A stretch of 64,000 bases of DNA from positions 372,001 through 436,000 of the forward strand of contig NZ_JAPIVT010000001.1 in assembly GCF_026239735.1 (NCBI RefSeq), given 5' to 3'. This DNA comes from Pedobacter sp. MC2016-05. Its GTDB lineage: Bacteria; Bacteroidota; Bacteroidia; Sphingobacteriales; Sphingobacteriaceae. How positions within the stretch are numbered: the first letter of the stretch is position 1; each line of letters starts with the position of its first letter. The notes below the pieces were generated by a model that saw only the letters and a program-made list of their open reading frames with translations, ran no database searches and was not told where the DNA came from. Of the stretch, positions 44,384 through 52,907 are shown one piece after another. The translations under genes and the position numbers were made by a program.

Positions 44384-47300
44384 ATGAGAAAAAGGTTACT
44401 ATTAATTTTTCTTGGTACGTTTTTGTTGCTGGCTCATGCCATAGCGCAGCAGATAACTGTTACCGGTAAGGTCACATCGGAAGATGGACCGATACCTGGA
44501 GTTTCTATTCGGGTTAAAGGAGGCTCTTCAGTTGCACAAACTAATGCCGATGGAAGCTATTCTATCAAAGCAGCGAGTGGTGATATTCTAGTTTTTTCTT
44601 ACATTGGATATGTCACTGCCGAAAAACCAGTTGGCACAAGCACCACCGTAAATGTAAGCTTAAAAACAGATGCACAGGGCTTGGACGATGTGGTGGTAGT
44701 TGGTTACGGAACCCAACGCAAAGGTAACTTAACCGGCGCCGTATCTACCATTGATGTTAAAAAGACCTTGGAAGGGAGACCAATAGCTGATGTTGGAAGA
44801 GCATTACAAGGGGCAGCCTCTGGCCTAAGCGTGGTGGTTCCAAGCGGCGAAATTGGATCTGATCCGGTAATTAAAATTCGTGGACAACTGGCATCTTTCG
44901 CAGGTGGTAGTTCGCCATTGATTTTGGTGGACAATGTGGAGATTCCGAGTATTCAATTGGTTAATCCCAACGATATTGCATCGATTACCATTTTGAAGGA
45001 TGCTGCGGCTGCATCGATTTATGGTGCTAAGGCTGCGTTTGGTGTGGTATTGATTACTACAAAACAAGGTTCAGGAAGCGATAAACCCTCTATCAATTAT
45101 TCAAATAACTTCTCTTTCCAAAATGTATGGAAGGATCTAAAAATGGCTGATGTTAATGGTTTGAAATATACAGTCGATGCTTCTGAACGTGTTGGCGTTA
45201 CTACGCCAACCGGGGCATTCTATTATGTGGATAGAGCAAGTTATGAAAAAGCTGTAGCCTGGAAAGAAAAATATGGCAGCACTATAGGGCCTGATGATCC
45301 TACTGTCTTTGGCAGAGATTGGTATGTTCAGGGTGCAAATCAAAAAATGGGTGTAAGAACTTATGATCCATACGATTACATGATTAAGGAATGGGCGCCT
45401 ACTCAGCAACACAACCTATCTGTTGGTGGAACCACCGGAAAAACCTCGTATAATTTAGGTTTAGCCTTATTGGATCAAAGCGGGATGTTGAAACCTGCGA
45501 AGGAAGACCGCTTTACCAGATATAATGCTTCGTTGAAAATTTCGAGTGAAATTAATAAGTATTTAACCATTCGTGGAGGTGCATTATATTCACGGAGAAA
45601 TAAACAATATGCCTACGCGACTAACTCTACAACCGCCGATCCATGGTTATATCTTTACCGTTGGAGCTCATTGTATCCCTTAGGAAAAGATGAAAATGGC
45701 GATATGATTCGTAGTCCGGAAAGTGAAGTTGCGGCTGCAAACACGGCAAACATTTTACTCAATTACGCTAACGTAAATTTGGGAACAACGGTAAACATCA
45801 TGAAAAACTGGAAGGTTGATTTTGATTACACCTTCACCAATCAAAACGAAGATTGGAAGCGACCAGGAACCAGATTTACGGCCAGAAATTCATGGGTGGC
45901 ACCGAAAGCTCGTTTAGATGCAAATGGTGCACCGGTTTATGTGAATGATATGGGGCAGGTGGTATCTAGCACTACAGCTGGCGCTATTGCAGCTTATGAT
46001 TTATCGCTTGATATGTACACCACACCAGGTTCAAGTCCGGATCATTTTGCCAGAACAGCAACAAACTTTTTCATGCATACCATTAATGCATTTACTACTT
46101 ATAATTGGAACATCAAAGAAGATCACGACTTTAAATTTATTTTAGGTTTGAACCGTGTGGCCTCAACTACCGAATCGCAATTCGGAATGATCACCAATCT
46201 TGCTGATATCATCAATCCGCAGTTTAAATTTGGTACAGGTGTACAAACGGTTATTCCGTCATCAAACATCATGGGTACTATTCCAGGAGGAGTAAGCATT
46301 CCAGGTTCTGACAAAAGATGGGAGGCACAGCTAGGTTATTTCGGTCGCGTGAATTACGCCTTCAAAAATAAATACCTAATTGAAGGTAACCTCCGTTATG
46401 ATGGTTCCTCGAAATTCCCAACAGATTTACAGTGGAGATGGTTTCCATCATTCTCTGCAGGTTGGGTAGCGAGTGAAGAGAGTTTCATGTCGTGGACTAA
46501 GCCTGTTTTGGACCAATTGAAATTCAGAGGTTCATGGGGGTCTATTGGCGATCAAACTGTTCCTAATGGCTTGTATATTGCAACAATGCCTAGCGGACAA
46601 TCAACTTGGATTGGGGCAAATGGTGCAAAAGTAAATTTTGTGGGTACCCCTGCTGCGGTAGCTGCAGATATTCAATGGCAAGATATTGTCACTACAAACA
46701 TCGGTGTCGACGCTACTTTATTGAAAAATAAAATGAATGTTTCATTTGATGTTTTTCAAAGAAATACGAATAATATGATTGTGCCTGCAGAGGGGATTCC
46801 GTTAACGTTTGGGGCAGGCGCACCACAAGGAAACTACGGCTCATTACAAACCAGAGGTTGGGAGTTAACGGTTGACTTTAACCATAGATTCAAGAATGGT
46901 TTGGGCATTAACTTCAGAGGAAATATTTCTGATGCCAAAACAAGATTAACAGCTTATGGCTCGGGTACACAGGTTACAGGTAACTATAACGGTAAGGATA
47001 TTGGTGAAATTTGGGGTTATCGCACAGATAGATTATATCAGTTAAGTGATTTTGAACTGGATGGTGCTGGAAAACCAATCCTAATTACTTTAACCGCTGC
47101 CGAAAGCAAACTGAATGCTGGGAAACAAACTTATAAATTGAAAGCTGGGCCTAATGGTGAAAAGCCCGTTTATCAACCTTTCTTGCAAAATTCTGCCAAC
47201 TTCCGTTTTGGTCCCGGTGATGTAAAGTTTCAGGATGTTAACGGCGATGGTGAAATCAGCAATGGCGACGGAACTTTAGCTAATCATGGCGATTTGGAAG

Positions 47301-47851
47301 TAATCGGAAACTCAAATCCAAGTTACGAATACGGGTTTAGATTAGGTGCCGATTTTAAAGGTGTTGACATCAGTGCTTTCTTCCAGGGTGTGGGCAGCCG
47401 TAAAATTTGGGGAGCAGGCTTTTTGGCTATTCCAGGTTTCAACTCTGCTGATGGTGCAATGCCAGAAGCAATTGCAGGTAATTATTGGACGCCACAAACA
47501 CCTGATGCTTTCTATCCAGCTGCCTATAACAATGCGGCAAGCAGTACAACAAACAACATGCAGGTTCAAGATCGATACTTGTTAAATATGGCTTACATCA
47601 GGCTTAAAAATTTAACGGTAGGTTATACCTTCCCACAGTTGTTAACTAAAAGGGTGGGTATAAGTTCACTTAGAGTGTACACAGCATTAGAAAATTTCTT
47701 TACCTGGGATCATTTAGGTGATTTACCGATCGATCCGGAAAGTATAAGTGGGTATTCCGTTTGGGATCAGTCTAACTATAATGGCGGTCGTACAGGAACA
47801 GGAATTCCAGCTTTCAAGAGTGTTTCTTTTGGTTTACAGTTAACATTTTAA
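44384..47851 (+). CDS. SusC/RagA-type TonB-dependent transporter (DeoR locus, second)
   Basis: 1155 residues, the longest SusC here. Signal peptide (HAIAQQ, ~22), regulatory-like domain (ITVTGKVTSEDGPIPGVSIR), TonB-contact region (LDDVVVVGYGTQRKGNLTG), plug (IKIRGQLASFAGGSSPLILV and TILKDAAAASIYGAKAAFGV), then the barrel ending in SFGLQLTF. No STN domain. The next gene starts one base after its stop. The N-terminus resembles that of susC-3, and the promoter region shares the same repeats, so the two transporters are probably switched on together. Substrate unknown. Confidence 0.92.
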   Translation: MRKRLLLIFLGTFLLLAHAIAQQITVTGKVTSEDGPIPGVSIRVKGGSSVAQTNADGSYSIKAASGDILVFSYIGYVTAEKPVGTSTTVNVSLKTDAQGLDDVVVVGYGTQRKGNLTGAVSTIDVKKTLEGRPIADVGRALQGAASGLSVVVPSGEIGSDPVIKIRGQLASFAGGSSPLILVDNVEIPSIQLVNPNDIASITILKDAAAASIYGAKAAFGVVLITTKQGSGSDKPSINYSNNFSFQNVWKDLKMADVNGLKYTVDASERVGVTTPTGAFYYVDRASYEKAVAWKEKYGSTIGPDDPTVFGRDWYVQGANQKMGVRTYDPYDYMIKEWAPTQQHNLSVGGTTGKTSYNLGLALLDQSGMLKPAKEDRFTRYNASLKISSEINKYLTIRGGALYSRRNKQYAYATNSTTADPWLYLYRWSSLYPLGKDENGDMIRSPESEVAAANTANILLNYANVNLGTTVNIMKNWKVDFDYTFTNQNEDWKRPGTRFTARNSWVAPKARLDANGAPVYVNDMGQVVSSTTAGAIAAYDLSLDMYTTPGSSPDHFARTATNFFMHTINAFTTYNWNIKEDHDFKFILGLNRVASTTESQFGMITNLADIINPQFKFGTGVQTVIPSSNIMGTIPGGVSIPGSDKRWEAQLGYFGRVNYAFKNKYLIEGNLRYDGSSKFPTDLQWRWFPSFSAGWVASEESFMSWTKPVLDQLKFRGSWGSIGDQTVPNGLYIATMPSGQSTWIGANGAKVNFVGTPAAVAADIQWQDIVTTNIGVDATLLKNKMNVSFDVFQRNTNNMIVPAEGIPLTFGAGAPQGNYGSLQTRGWELTVDFNHRFKNGLGINFRGNISDAKTRLTAYGSGTQVTGNYNGKDIGEIWGYRTDRLYQLSDFELDGAGKPILITLTAAESKLNAGKQTYKLKAGPNGEKPVYQPFLQNSANFRFGPGDVKFQDVNGDGEISNGDGTLANHGDLEVIGNSNPSYEYGFRLGADFKGVDISAFFQGVGSRKIWGAGFLAIPGFNSADGAMPEAIAGNYWTPQTPDAFYPAAYNNAASSTTNNMQVQDRYLLNMAYIRLKNLTVGYTFPQLLTKRVGISSLRVYTALENFFTWDHLGDLPIDPESISGYSVWDQSNYNGGRTGTGIPAFKSVSFGLQLTF

Positions 47852-47852
47852 A

Positions 47853-49706
47853 ATGATGAAGATGAAATATTTCAAATATATATATGGCCTGCCTCTTTTG
47901 GCAAGTCTATTAATTACTTCTTGCAAAAAAGATGTTTTGGATCGTCCACCATTAACAGATTATGTCGATGGCCAATTCTGGCGGGGTGAGGATGATATTC
48001 GGATGTATGCAAATGCTTACTATCCAAATTATTTTAATGGCTATAATTCTGGGTTTGGGGTAGATTATACTCCTGTTAGAGGGTATACTTTTTCTGATGA
48101 TGTAACAGGGAAAAACGTTCAAACCAATTTTGAAAGCAGTGTACCAACCAGCAGAGGATCAACTCTTGAATCGGCAGATTGGTTAGGTACTTATGCTGGT
48201 CCCACCTGGGATTTTGCCTGGGTCCGCAAGTCAAATGTAATGATCAATAGATTGGACAATGTGGCTAAACCTAAAATTTCTACCGAGGCTTATAACCATT
48301 GGTCGGCTGTGGCAAGGTTTTTTAGAGGTTTTGAATACAGTCGATTGGTAAGCGTGTTTGGCGATGTTCCATATTTTGATAAAGAAGTTTCGGATACGGA
48401 TTTAGCTACTTTATATAAAGATAGAGATGCTAGAGGAGTTGTGATGGATAAAGTATACGATGACTTTAAATTTGTGATGGCCAACATGCGTGAAAATGAT
48501 GGTGCACAATACTTGAACAAGTATATCGCCGCGGCATTTATCTCTAGATTTATGCTCTTTGAAGGAACTTATGAACACTATCACGGTTTAGATGCTGCAA
48601 GAGCTAAAAAATATCTTGAATTTGCAGTAGAAGCTGGAGATTATGTAATCAATAGCAATAAATACAATTTTACCCGCGATTTCAAATCTATTTTCTCAAG
48701 TGATAATCTGGCCGGTCATCCAGAGGTGCTATTGTACAGGACTTATGATGCCGCTTTGGCGGTAACCCATAGTATTGGCTCATATCAAAATGGAACAGAA
48801 GTCGTTGGTGTAGATGCGAACCTGGTTTTAGTTAAATCTTTTTTGTTAAATGATGGTAAGGTTTGGCAAAATTCTGCTGTTACTGGGGCAGATTCATTTA
48901 CCATTGCCGATTTGGTAAAAACCAGAGATCCACGATTTGAAGCGTCATTTTATGATAAAGCACTCATTCCCTCGGCCACTTTGTTGTATGGCTTTAAGTT
49001 CGCTTCAAGAGATGCACTTACTTATATTGGTAAAACGTATCCGGCAGCTTGGGGAAGTAATACCAATACCAGCGATGCGCCAGTAATCCGTTTGGCAGAA
49101 GTGGTGTTAAATTGGGTTGAGGCAAAGGCTGTTTTGGCACAGTATTATGGGGCGGCGGCAGTTACTCAGGCAGATTTAAATAAATCGGTAAATGCGATTA
49201 GAAACCGTCCGTTAGATGCTGCTGCAATTGCAAAAGGCATTTTGAAAACGGCTCCGCTTACCATTGGCGCTCTACCCGTAGATCCTGCCCGCGATACTGA
49301 TGTTCCGGATTTGATATGGGAAATTCGTAGAGAAAGACGCATGGAATTTGTTTTCGAGCATACCAGGCTATTAGATTTAAAACGCTGGAAGAAATTGAAT
49401 AACATGAACTTTAGTACGAATCCAGATTATTTCTTAGGACCATGGGTAAATGTACAAACAGAGGCACCAGCCTATTTAACTTCAGCGAATGCAACAGCCG
49501 GGAATGTTAAAGTAAAAAAAGCCGACGGTTCAATTGTAACTTACAATGGAACAAACGCTGCGGCAATGGTGGGTTATTGGATGGTAACCAATGCAACAAA
49601 CCGAAATGCATTTACCGACAGAGCTTATTTGGCGCCAGTTGGTCAGGCACAAATTATTCAATATCAAGAAAAGGGTTATAAACTTACCCAAACCACAGGT
49701 TGGTAA
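47853..49706 (+). CDS. SusD/RagB-type lipoprotein (partner of susC-4)
   Basis: 617 residues. Lipobox LLITSCKKDVLDRPPLTDY. SusD features: the N-terminal DIRMYANAYYPNYF, AVARFFRGFEYSRLVSVFGD in the helical scaffold, APVIRLAEVVLNWVEAKAVL, and the C-terminal WEIRRERRMEFVFEHTRLLD followed by LKRWKKLN. Together with the preceding SusC it forms a complete import pair. A terminator follows and closes the operon. No enzyme accompanies the pair. Confidence 0.92.
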   Translation: MMKMKYFKYIYGLPLLASLLITSCKKDVLDRPPLTDYVDGQFWRGEDDIRMYANAYYPNYFNGYNSGFGVDYTPVRGYTFSDDVTGKNVQTNFESSVPTSRGSTLESADWLGTYAGPTWDFAWVRKSNVMINRLDNVAKPKISTEAYNHWSAVARFFRGFEYSRLVSVFGDVPYFDKEVSDTDLATLYKDRDARGVVMDKVYDDFKFVMANMRENDGAQYLNKYIAAAFISRFMLFEGTYEHYHGLDAARAKKYLEFAVEAGDYVINSNKYNFTRDFKSIFSSDNLAGHPEVLLYRTYDAALAVTHSIGSYQNGTEVVGVDANLVLVKSFLLNDGKVWQNSAVTGADSFTIADLVKTRDPRFEASFYDKALIPSATLLYGFKFASRDALTYIGKTYPAAWGSNTNTSDAPVIRLAEVVLNWVEAKAVLAQYYGAAAVTQADLNKSVNAIRNRPLDAAAIAKGILKTAPLTIGALPVDPARDTDVPDLIWEIRRERRMEFVFEHTRLLDLKRWKKLNNMNFSTNPDYFLGPWVNVQTEAPAYLTSANATAGNVKVKKADGSIVTYNGTNAAAMVGYWMVTNATNRNAFTDRAYLAPVGQAQIIQYQEKGYKLTQTTGW

Positions 49707-49728
49707 CTAGGTAATAATAATCAGCAAT

Positions 49729-49763
49729 AAAAAAGGGAGCCTTTGCAATTGGCTCCCCTTTTT
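49729..49763. terminator. Terminator between susD-4 and the convergent phosphoesterase gene
   Basis: AAAAAAGGGAGCC (49729-49741) pairs with GGCTCCCCTTTTT (49751-49763) with one mismatch; the loop is 9 bases. A and T tracts on both sides allow use by both transcripts. Confidence 0.82.
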
Positions 49764-49783
49764 GTTGATTAAAAATTTAAGTA

Positions 49784-51619
49784 TTACTTCTTGGCATTTA
49801 TCCAAACCACTTTTCCATCCATAGTACTCATCACAAGATTTTTTCCGTCAACTACATTTACGGTATTAATCATCGAGTTATCAATTTTATGTGCCCATGT
49901 TGTCGATTGCTTTTTTGGATCAATAGCATAAACAACACCGTTTTTGGTTCCAAAAAATACATTGCCGTCTTTCTCAATTAACATAGAAGGTACATGCTCA
50001 TAACCGAAGCCTGCATTATATCGCCAAAGCACACCAGGATCTTGAGGCTGAGCCTTATACGCCACAATTTCATCCTGCATTGTTTTGCCGTAAATAATCG
50101 TGCTATCAGTGGATAGACCAATTGATTCACGAACGGTGGCTTCTTTATTCCTCCAAAGCGTAGTGCCATTATTCACATCAATTGCTGTCAAATATCTATC
50201 TGGAGCAGAAATATACACAATACCCCTTGCCGCTACGGGGGTAACCATTGCCGGAGAAAACATTCTGTTGCCCTGGCCATTGTTCCATTTCCAAAGTAAA
50301 CTGCCTGAATTGATGTCAAGCGCATATAAATGCCTTCCCCATGAACCAAAAATTATTTTACCTTGATAGATAAGTGGCTTACCCACTATTGTGCCTTCAA
50401 CTTCTTTAAATGCCCAAATTTCTTTGCCGGTTTTAGCTTCTAAGGCCCTGAAAGTATTATCACTACCTCCAAGATAAATATTTTTGCCACTAACAACAGG
50501 CGATCCTAAAATTGAGTTTGGAGTTTCTTTTTTCCAAACCTCTTTGCCTGTTTTTTCATTTAGGGCATAAATGCTTCCATCGCCGGATCCGAAAATCACT
50601 AAGTTTTCAACAACTACAGGCGAAGAATAAATGGCGCCCTTGCTATGAAAAGTCCATTCTTTTTTTCCGGTCTTTCTATTTAGTGCCTCTACCAAGCCCA
50701 AACTATTCCCAAAAATAACCCGGCTGGGGGAGCATGCAGGGGTATTTACCACATTGGCATTCGAATGATAAGACCACAATTCTTTCGTATCCGCATATTT
50801 ATTGTTGATGGCAAAATCTGGCCTTTCGTATTTCTTTTGGTCATCCTGAAACGTTTTCAATGCTATTTTTCTCCAAGCCGGAGTAATGAGCTGAGTCGGC
50901 TTTTTAGTTTGAAAGAAAACACTATCCTTGGTCATTCTCACAATGTTATAACCACCAATGCTATCTTTCGCCCTTAAGTTCGAGCGACCCATGGTCGCTT
51001 CTATACCTTCAAAATTATAGGGTTTATTGTTATGACCATGGCCGCAAATGGCATACTGAATGTTGTATTTTTTTAAACGATCGGTTGCTTCGTACCAATT
51101 ATCCAAGCTGTTGTCTAGCGGATAATGATTGGCAAAAACAATGGGCATGTTTTTAGGAGTTGCTTTTAATACACTATCCAGCCAAACAGTCGCATCTCTT
51201 GGAATGTGCCCATCGCTCATTCTTACATAAGGGCCAGACGCACAAGCGATAAAACGATATCCATTATGATCGAAAGTGAATTTATCATTCCCAAATTCTT
51301 TTATAAATCTTACTCCACCAGATTCTGACCAACCTGTATCATGGTTGCCAGGAATAATATGGTATGGCTTTTTTAGGCCTGATAGGATTTGTTTTGCTAA
51401 ACTTAATTCATTATTGGTGCCCATTTCGGTAATGTCGCCAGTAACCATAATAAAGTCTATGTCAGATAATTCATTGATATCGGCCACCGTTCGACGAAGA
51501 TCTTCTTCTCCTGTTGATGATCCGACATGTGTGTCAGTCACAAATGCGTATTTGAAGTCTTGGGCCTGAAGTCCAAAAGACATCAGCAGCGCAAATAATA
51601 AAAAGATGGGGGTCTTCAT
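49784..51619 (-). CDS. Secreted calcineurin-like phosphoesterase fused to a PQQ-type beta-propeller
   Basis: 611 residues with a signal peptide (FGLQAQ, ~20). The N-terminal half (~22-260) is a metallophosphoesterase with the full metal-ligand set: FVTDTHVGSS, MVTGDITEMG, IIPGNHDTGW, VFANHYPLDN and AICGHGHNNKPY. The C-terminal half (~290-610) is a repeat domain with four or more copies of the PQQ/PKD-like blade pattern (SSPVVVENLVIFGSGDGSIY, GSPVVSGKNIYLGGSD, GKPLIYQGKIIFGSW). The propeller probably binds a partner or substrate rather than the cofactor PQQ. The substrate is unknown. Monocistronic, convergent with the susCD genes. Confidence 0.9.
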   Translation of the reverse strand: MKTPIFLLFALLMSFGLQAQDFKYAFVTDTHVGSSTGEEDLRRTVADINELSDIDFIMVTGDITEMGTNNELSLAKQILSGLKKPYHIIPGNHDTGWSESGGVRFIKEFGNDKFTFDHNGYRFIACASGPYVRMSDGHIPRDATVWLDSVLKATPKNMPIVFANHYPLDNSLDNWYEATDRLKKYNIQYAICGHGHNNKPYNFEGIEATMGRSNLRAKDSIGGYNIVRMTKDSVFFQTKKPTQLITPAWRKIALKTFQDDQKKYERPDFAINNKYADTKELWSYHSNANVVNTPACSPSRVIFGNSLGLVEALNRKTGKKEWTFHSKGAIYSSPVVVENLVIFGSGDGSIYALNEKTGKEVWKKETPNSILGSPVVSGKNIYLGGSDNTFRALEAKTGKEIWAFKEVEGTIVGKPLIYQGKIIFGSWGRHLYALDINSGSLLWKWNNGQGNRMFSPAMVTPVAARGIVYISAPDRYLTAIDVNNGTTLWRNKEATVRESIGLSTDSTIIYGKTMQDEIVAYKAQPQDPGVLWRYNAGFGYEHVPSMLIEKDGNVFFGTKNGVVYAIDPKKQSTTWAHKIDNSMINTVNVVDGKNLVMSTMDGKVVWINAKK

Positions 51620-51745
51620 TGTTGTTAGTTTAAAATGCAGATATAAAAATCGTTTTTTTTTAAGCTAACTAAGTGCTGTAATGCCAATTTTACAGAGGTC
51701 CGGATAGGGGAAAGCTTACCGGAGGCTTAATCTTTGAAATAGTTA

Positions 51746-51773
51746 AAGTGCCGGAAAAATTATTCCGGCGCTT
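51746..51773 (-). terminator. Hairpin after the outer-membrane beta-barrel gene
   Basis: AAGTGCCGGAA (51746-51756) pairs with TTCCGGCGCTT (51763-51773), with one G-T pair and a 6-base loop. It lies 7 bases beyond the stop of the minus-strand gene. The U tail is weak. Confidence 0.6.
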
Positions 51774-51780
51774 ATGTCAA

Positions 51781-52383
51781 TTACAATATCTTAAAGCCCA
51801 AACTTAACTGAAATAAGTTAGGCTTTTGAGTATACTTTTCACTTTTACTAATGTTTGATAGGCCCGCTTCATAACGTAGATCCACAGAAATTGACCCTAC
51901 ATCTACCCCTGCACCAGCTTGGATTCCAATAGCTTGATTTTTGTAATTGTCAAAATCTGTAGCTTGATCGTAGGCACTGCTAAAGCTAGAATTTTCATCC
52001 AGAACAAATGATACCACTGGTCCGGCCATCAATCTGAAATTTAGGTTCTTTGCACCGAATTTCGTTCCCAGTAAAACAGGAATATCCAAGGTGGTGAATT
52101 TTACTTTACCTTCTGCAGCAACCTCGGTATTGTTATTATTGGTAAAGCTGATAAACTTATTGCCTTTGCTGCCAATGTAGGCTTCTGGTTGTACATAAAA
52201 ACTTGCACCACCAATACGTGCCCATGCACCAATTTGATAACCTAATCGGTTTTCTTCGCTAGCGAAATCGGCATTGAGTTTAGCCAGGTTTACACCCGCT
52301 TTGATACCTAAATTAAAGGTTTGTGCCTGAGATGTTACCCAGCCAGCGGTTAGGAAAACAATAGAAAGGATGATTCTTTTCAT
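51781..52383 (-). CDS. Small outer-membrane beta-barrel (porin-family) protein
   Basis: 200 residues with a signal peptide (WVTSQAQ, ~20). The mature part starts TFNLGIKAGVNLAKLN and alternates hydrophobic and polar residues, consistent with an 8-stranded barrel (OMP_b-brl_2 type). It includes LDIPVLLGTKFGAKNLNFRL, MAGPVVSFVLDE and VSVDLRYEAGLSN-like strands, and ends LFQLSLGFKIL with a terminal hydrophobic residue as usual for barrel proteins. Such proteins are abundant in Bacteroidota and rarely have a known role. It stands alone between the phosphoesterase and the small gene on the other strand. Confidence 0.85.
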   Translation of the reverse strand: MKRIILSIVFLTAGWVTSQAQTFNLGIKAGVNLAKLNADFASEENRLGYQIGAWARIGGASFYVQPEAYIGSKGNKFISFTNNNNTEVAAEGKVKFTTLDIPVLLGTKFGAKNLNFRLMAGPVVSFVLDENSSFSSAYDQATDFDNYKNQAIGIQAGAGVDVGSISVDLRYEAGLSNISKSEKYTQKPNLFQLSLGFKIL

Positions 52384-52528
52384 TTTTTTGAGTGTTTAAA
52401 TGTTTGCGTGTTTAATCAATTGGATTTTATAATCCGCAGTTCAGCACAATTATCGTGCAAAACACTCCTATTAACTTTGTTTTTTGTAATGCCATCACAA
52501 AAAAATGGCGATGTGAGCAAATATTTTT

Positions 52529-52536
52529 TACTTTTG
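52529..52536 (+). promoter_or_regulatory. -7 promoter box before the 71-residue gene
   Basis: TACTTTTG is a perfect TAnnTTTG match 18 bases before the ATG at 52555. A clear TTTG at -33 is not present. It shows that the longer reading frame beginning at 52408 is not the translated one. Confidence 0.5.
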
Positions 52537-52554
52537 CATCAAATAAAATCTGCT

Positions 52555-52770
52555 ATGGCTAATTTTCAACTTACTTCTGAAACTGCTTTTAAAGTAAAAA
52601 CTAAATTTTTAAGGAAATACCGCGATCTAGCGAACGAACCTTTAGAGTTTACCCCTGGTAAAGAAGATCAATTGATTGAAGATTTAATGCGCTTGGTAAA
52701 ACGTGACCGGACGTATATCGAATTTACCATTCAGAAAGCATTAGCGGATACTAAAGGCAACAGACTTTAA
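52555..52770 (+). CDS. Small conserved-looking cytoplasmic protein, function unknown
   Basis: 71 residues from ATG 52555. The in-frame extension back to 52408 has no good start and contains the promoter box, so it is rejected. The protein is highly charged and probably helical (MANFQLTSETAFKVKTKFLR…, TPGKEDQLIEDLMRLVKRDR, IEFTIQKALADTKGN). No signal peptide and no membrane segment. I do not recognise the family. It lies between a barrel protein and an S41 protease, with its own promoter-like box. The clean start context and normal codon use support a real gene. Confidence 0.68.
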   Translation: MANFQLTSETAFKVKTKFLRKYRDLANEPLEFTPGKEDQLIEDLMRLVKRDRTYIEFTIQKALADTKGNRL

Positions 52771-52907
52771 GTTACTATCCGTTTTTCGCTTTTCTGCCTA
52801 AAGCACTTCCAGATATCTATTTTTAATGTTTAGGCGTTTTCGTACATTTACCTTTATAAAATACAATCATCCATCAGCTTGCTGTTTTGGATTCCAGAAT
52901 TTAAGGT

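Noticed and set aside
52408-52554. N-terminal extension of the 71-residue protein
   Set aside because: The extension covers a perfect -7 promoter box and its residues look non-coding.
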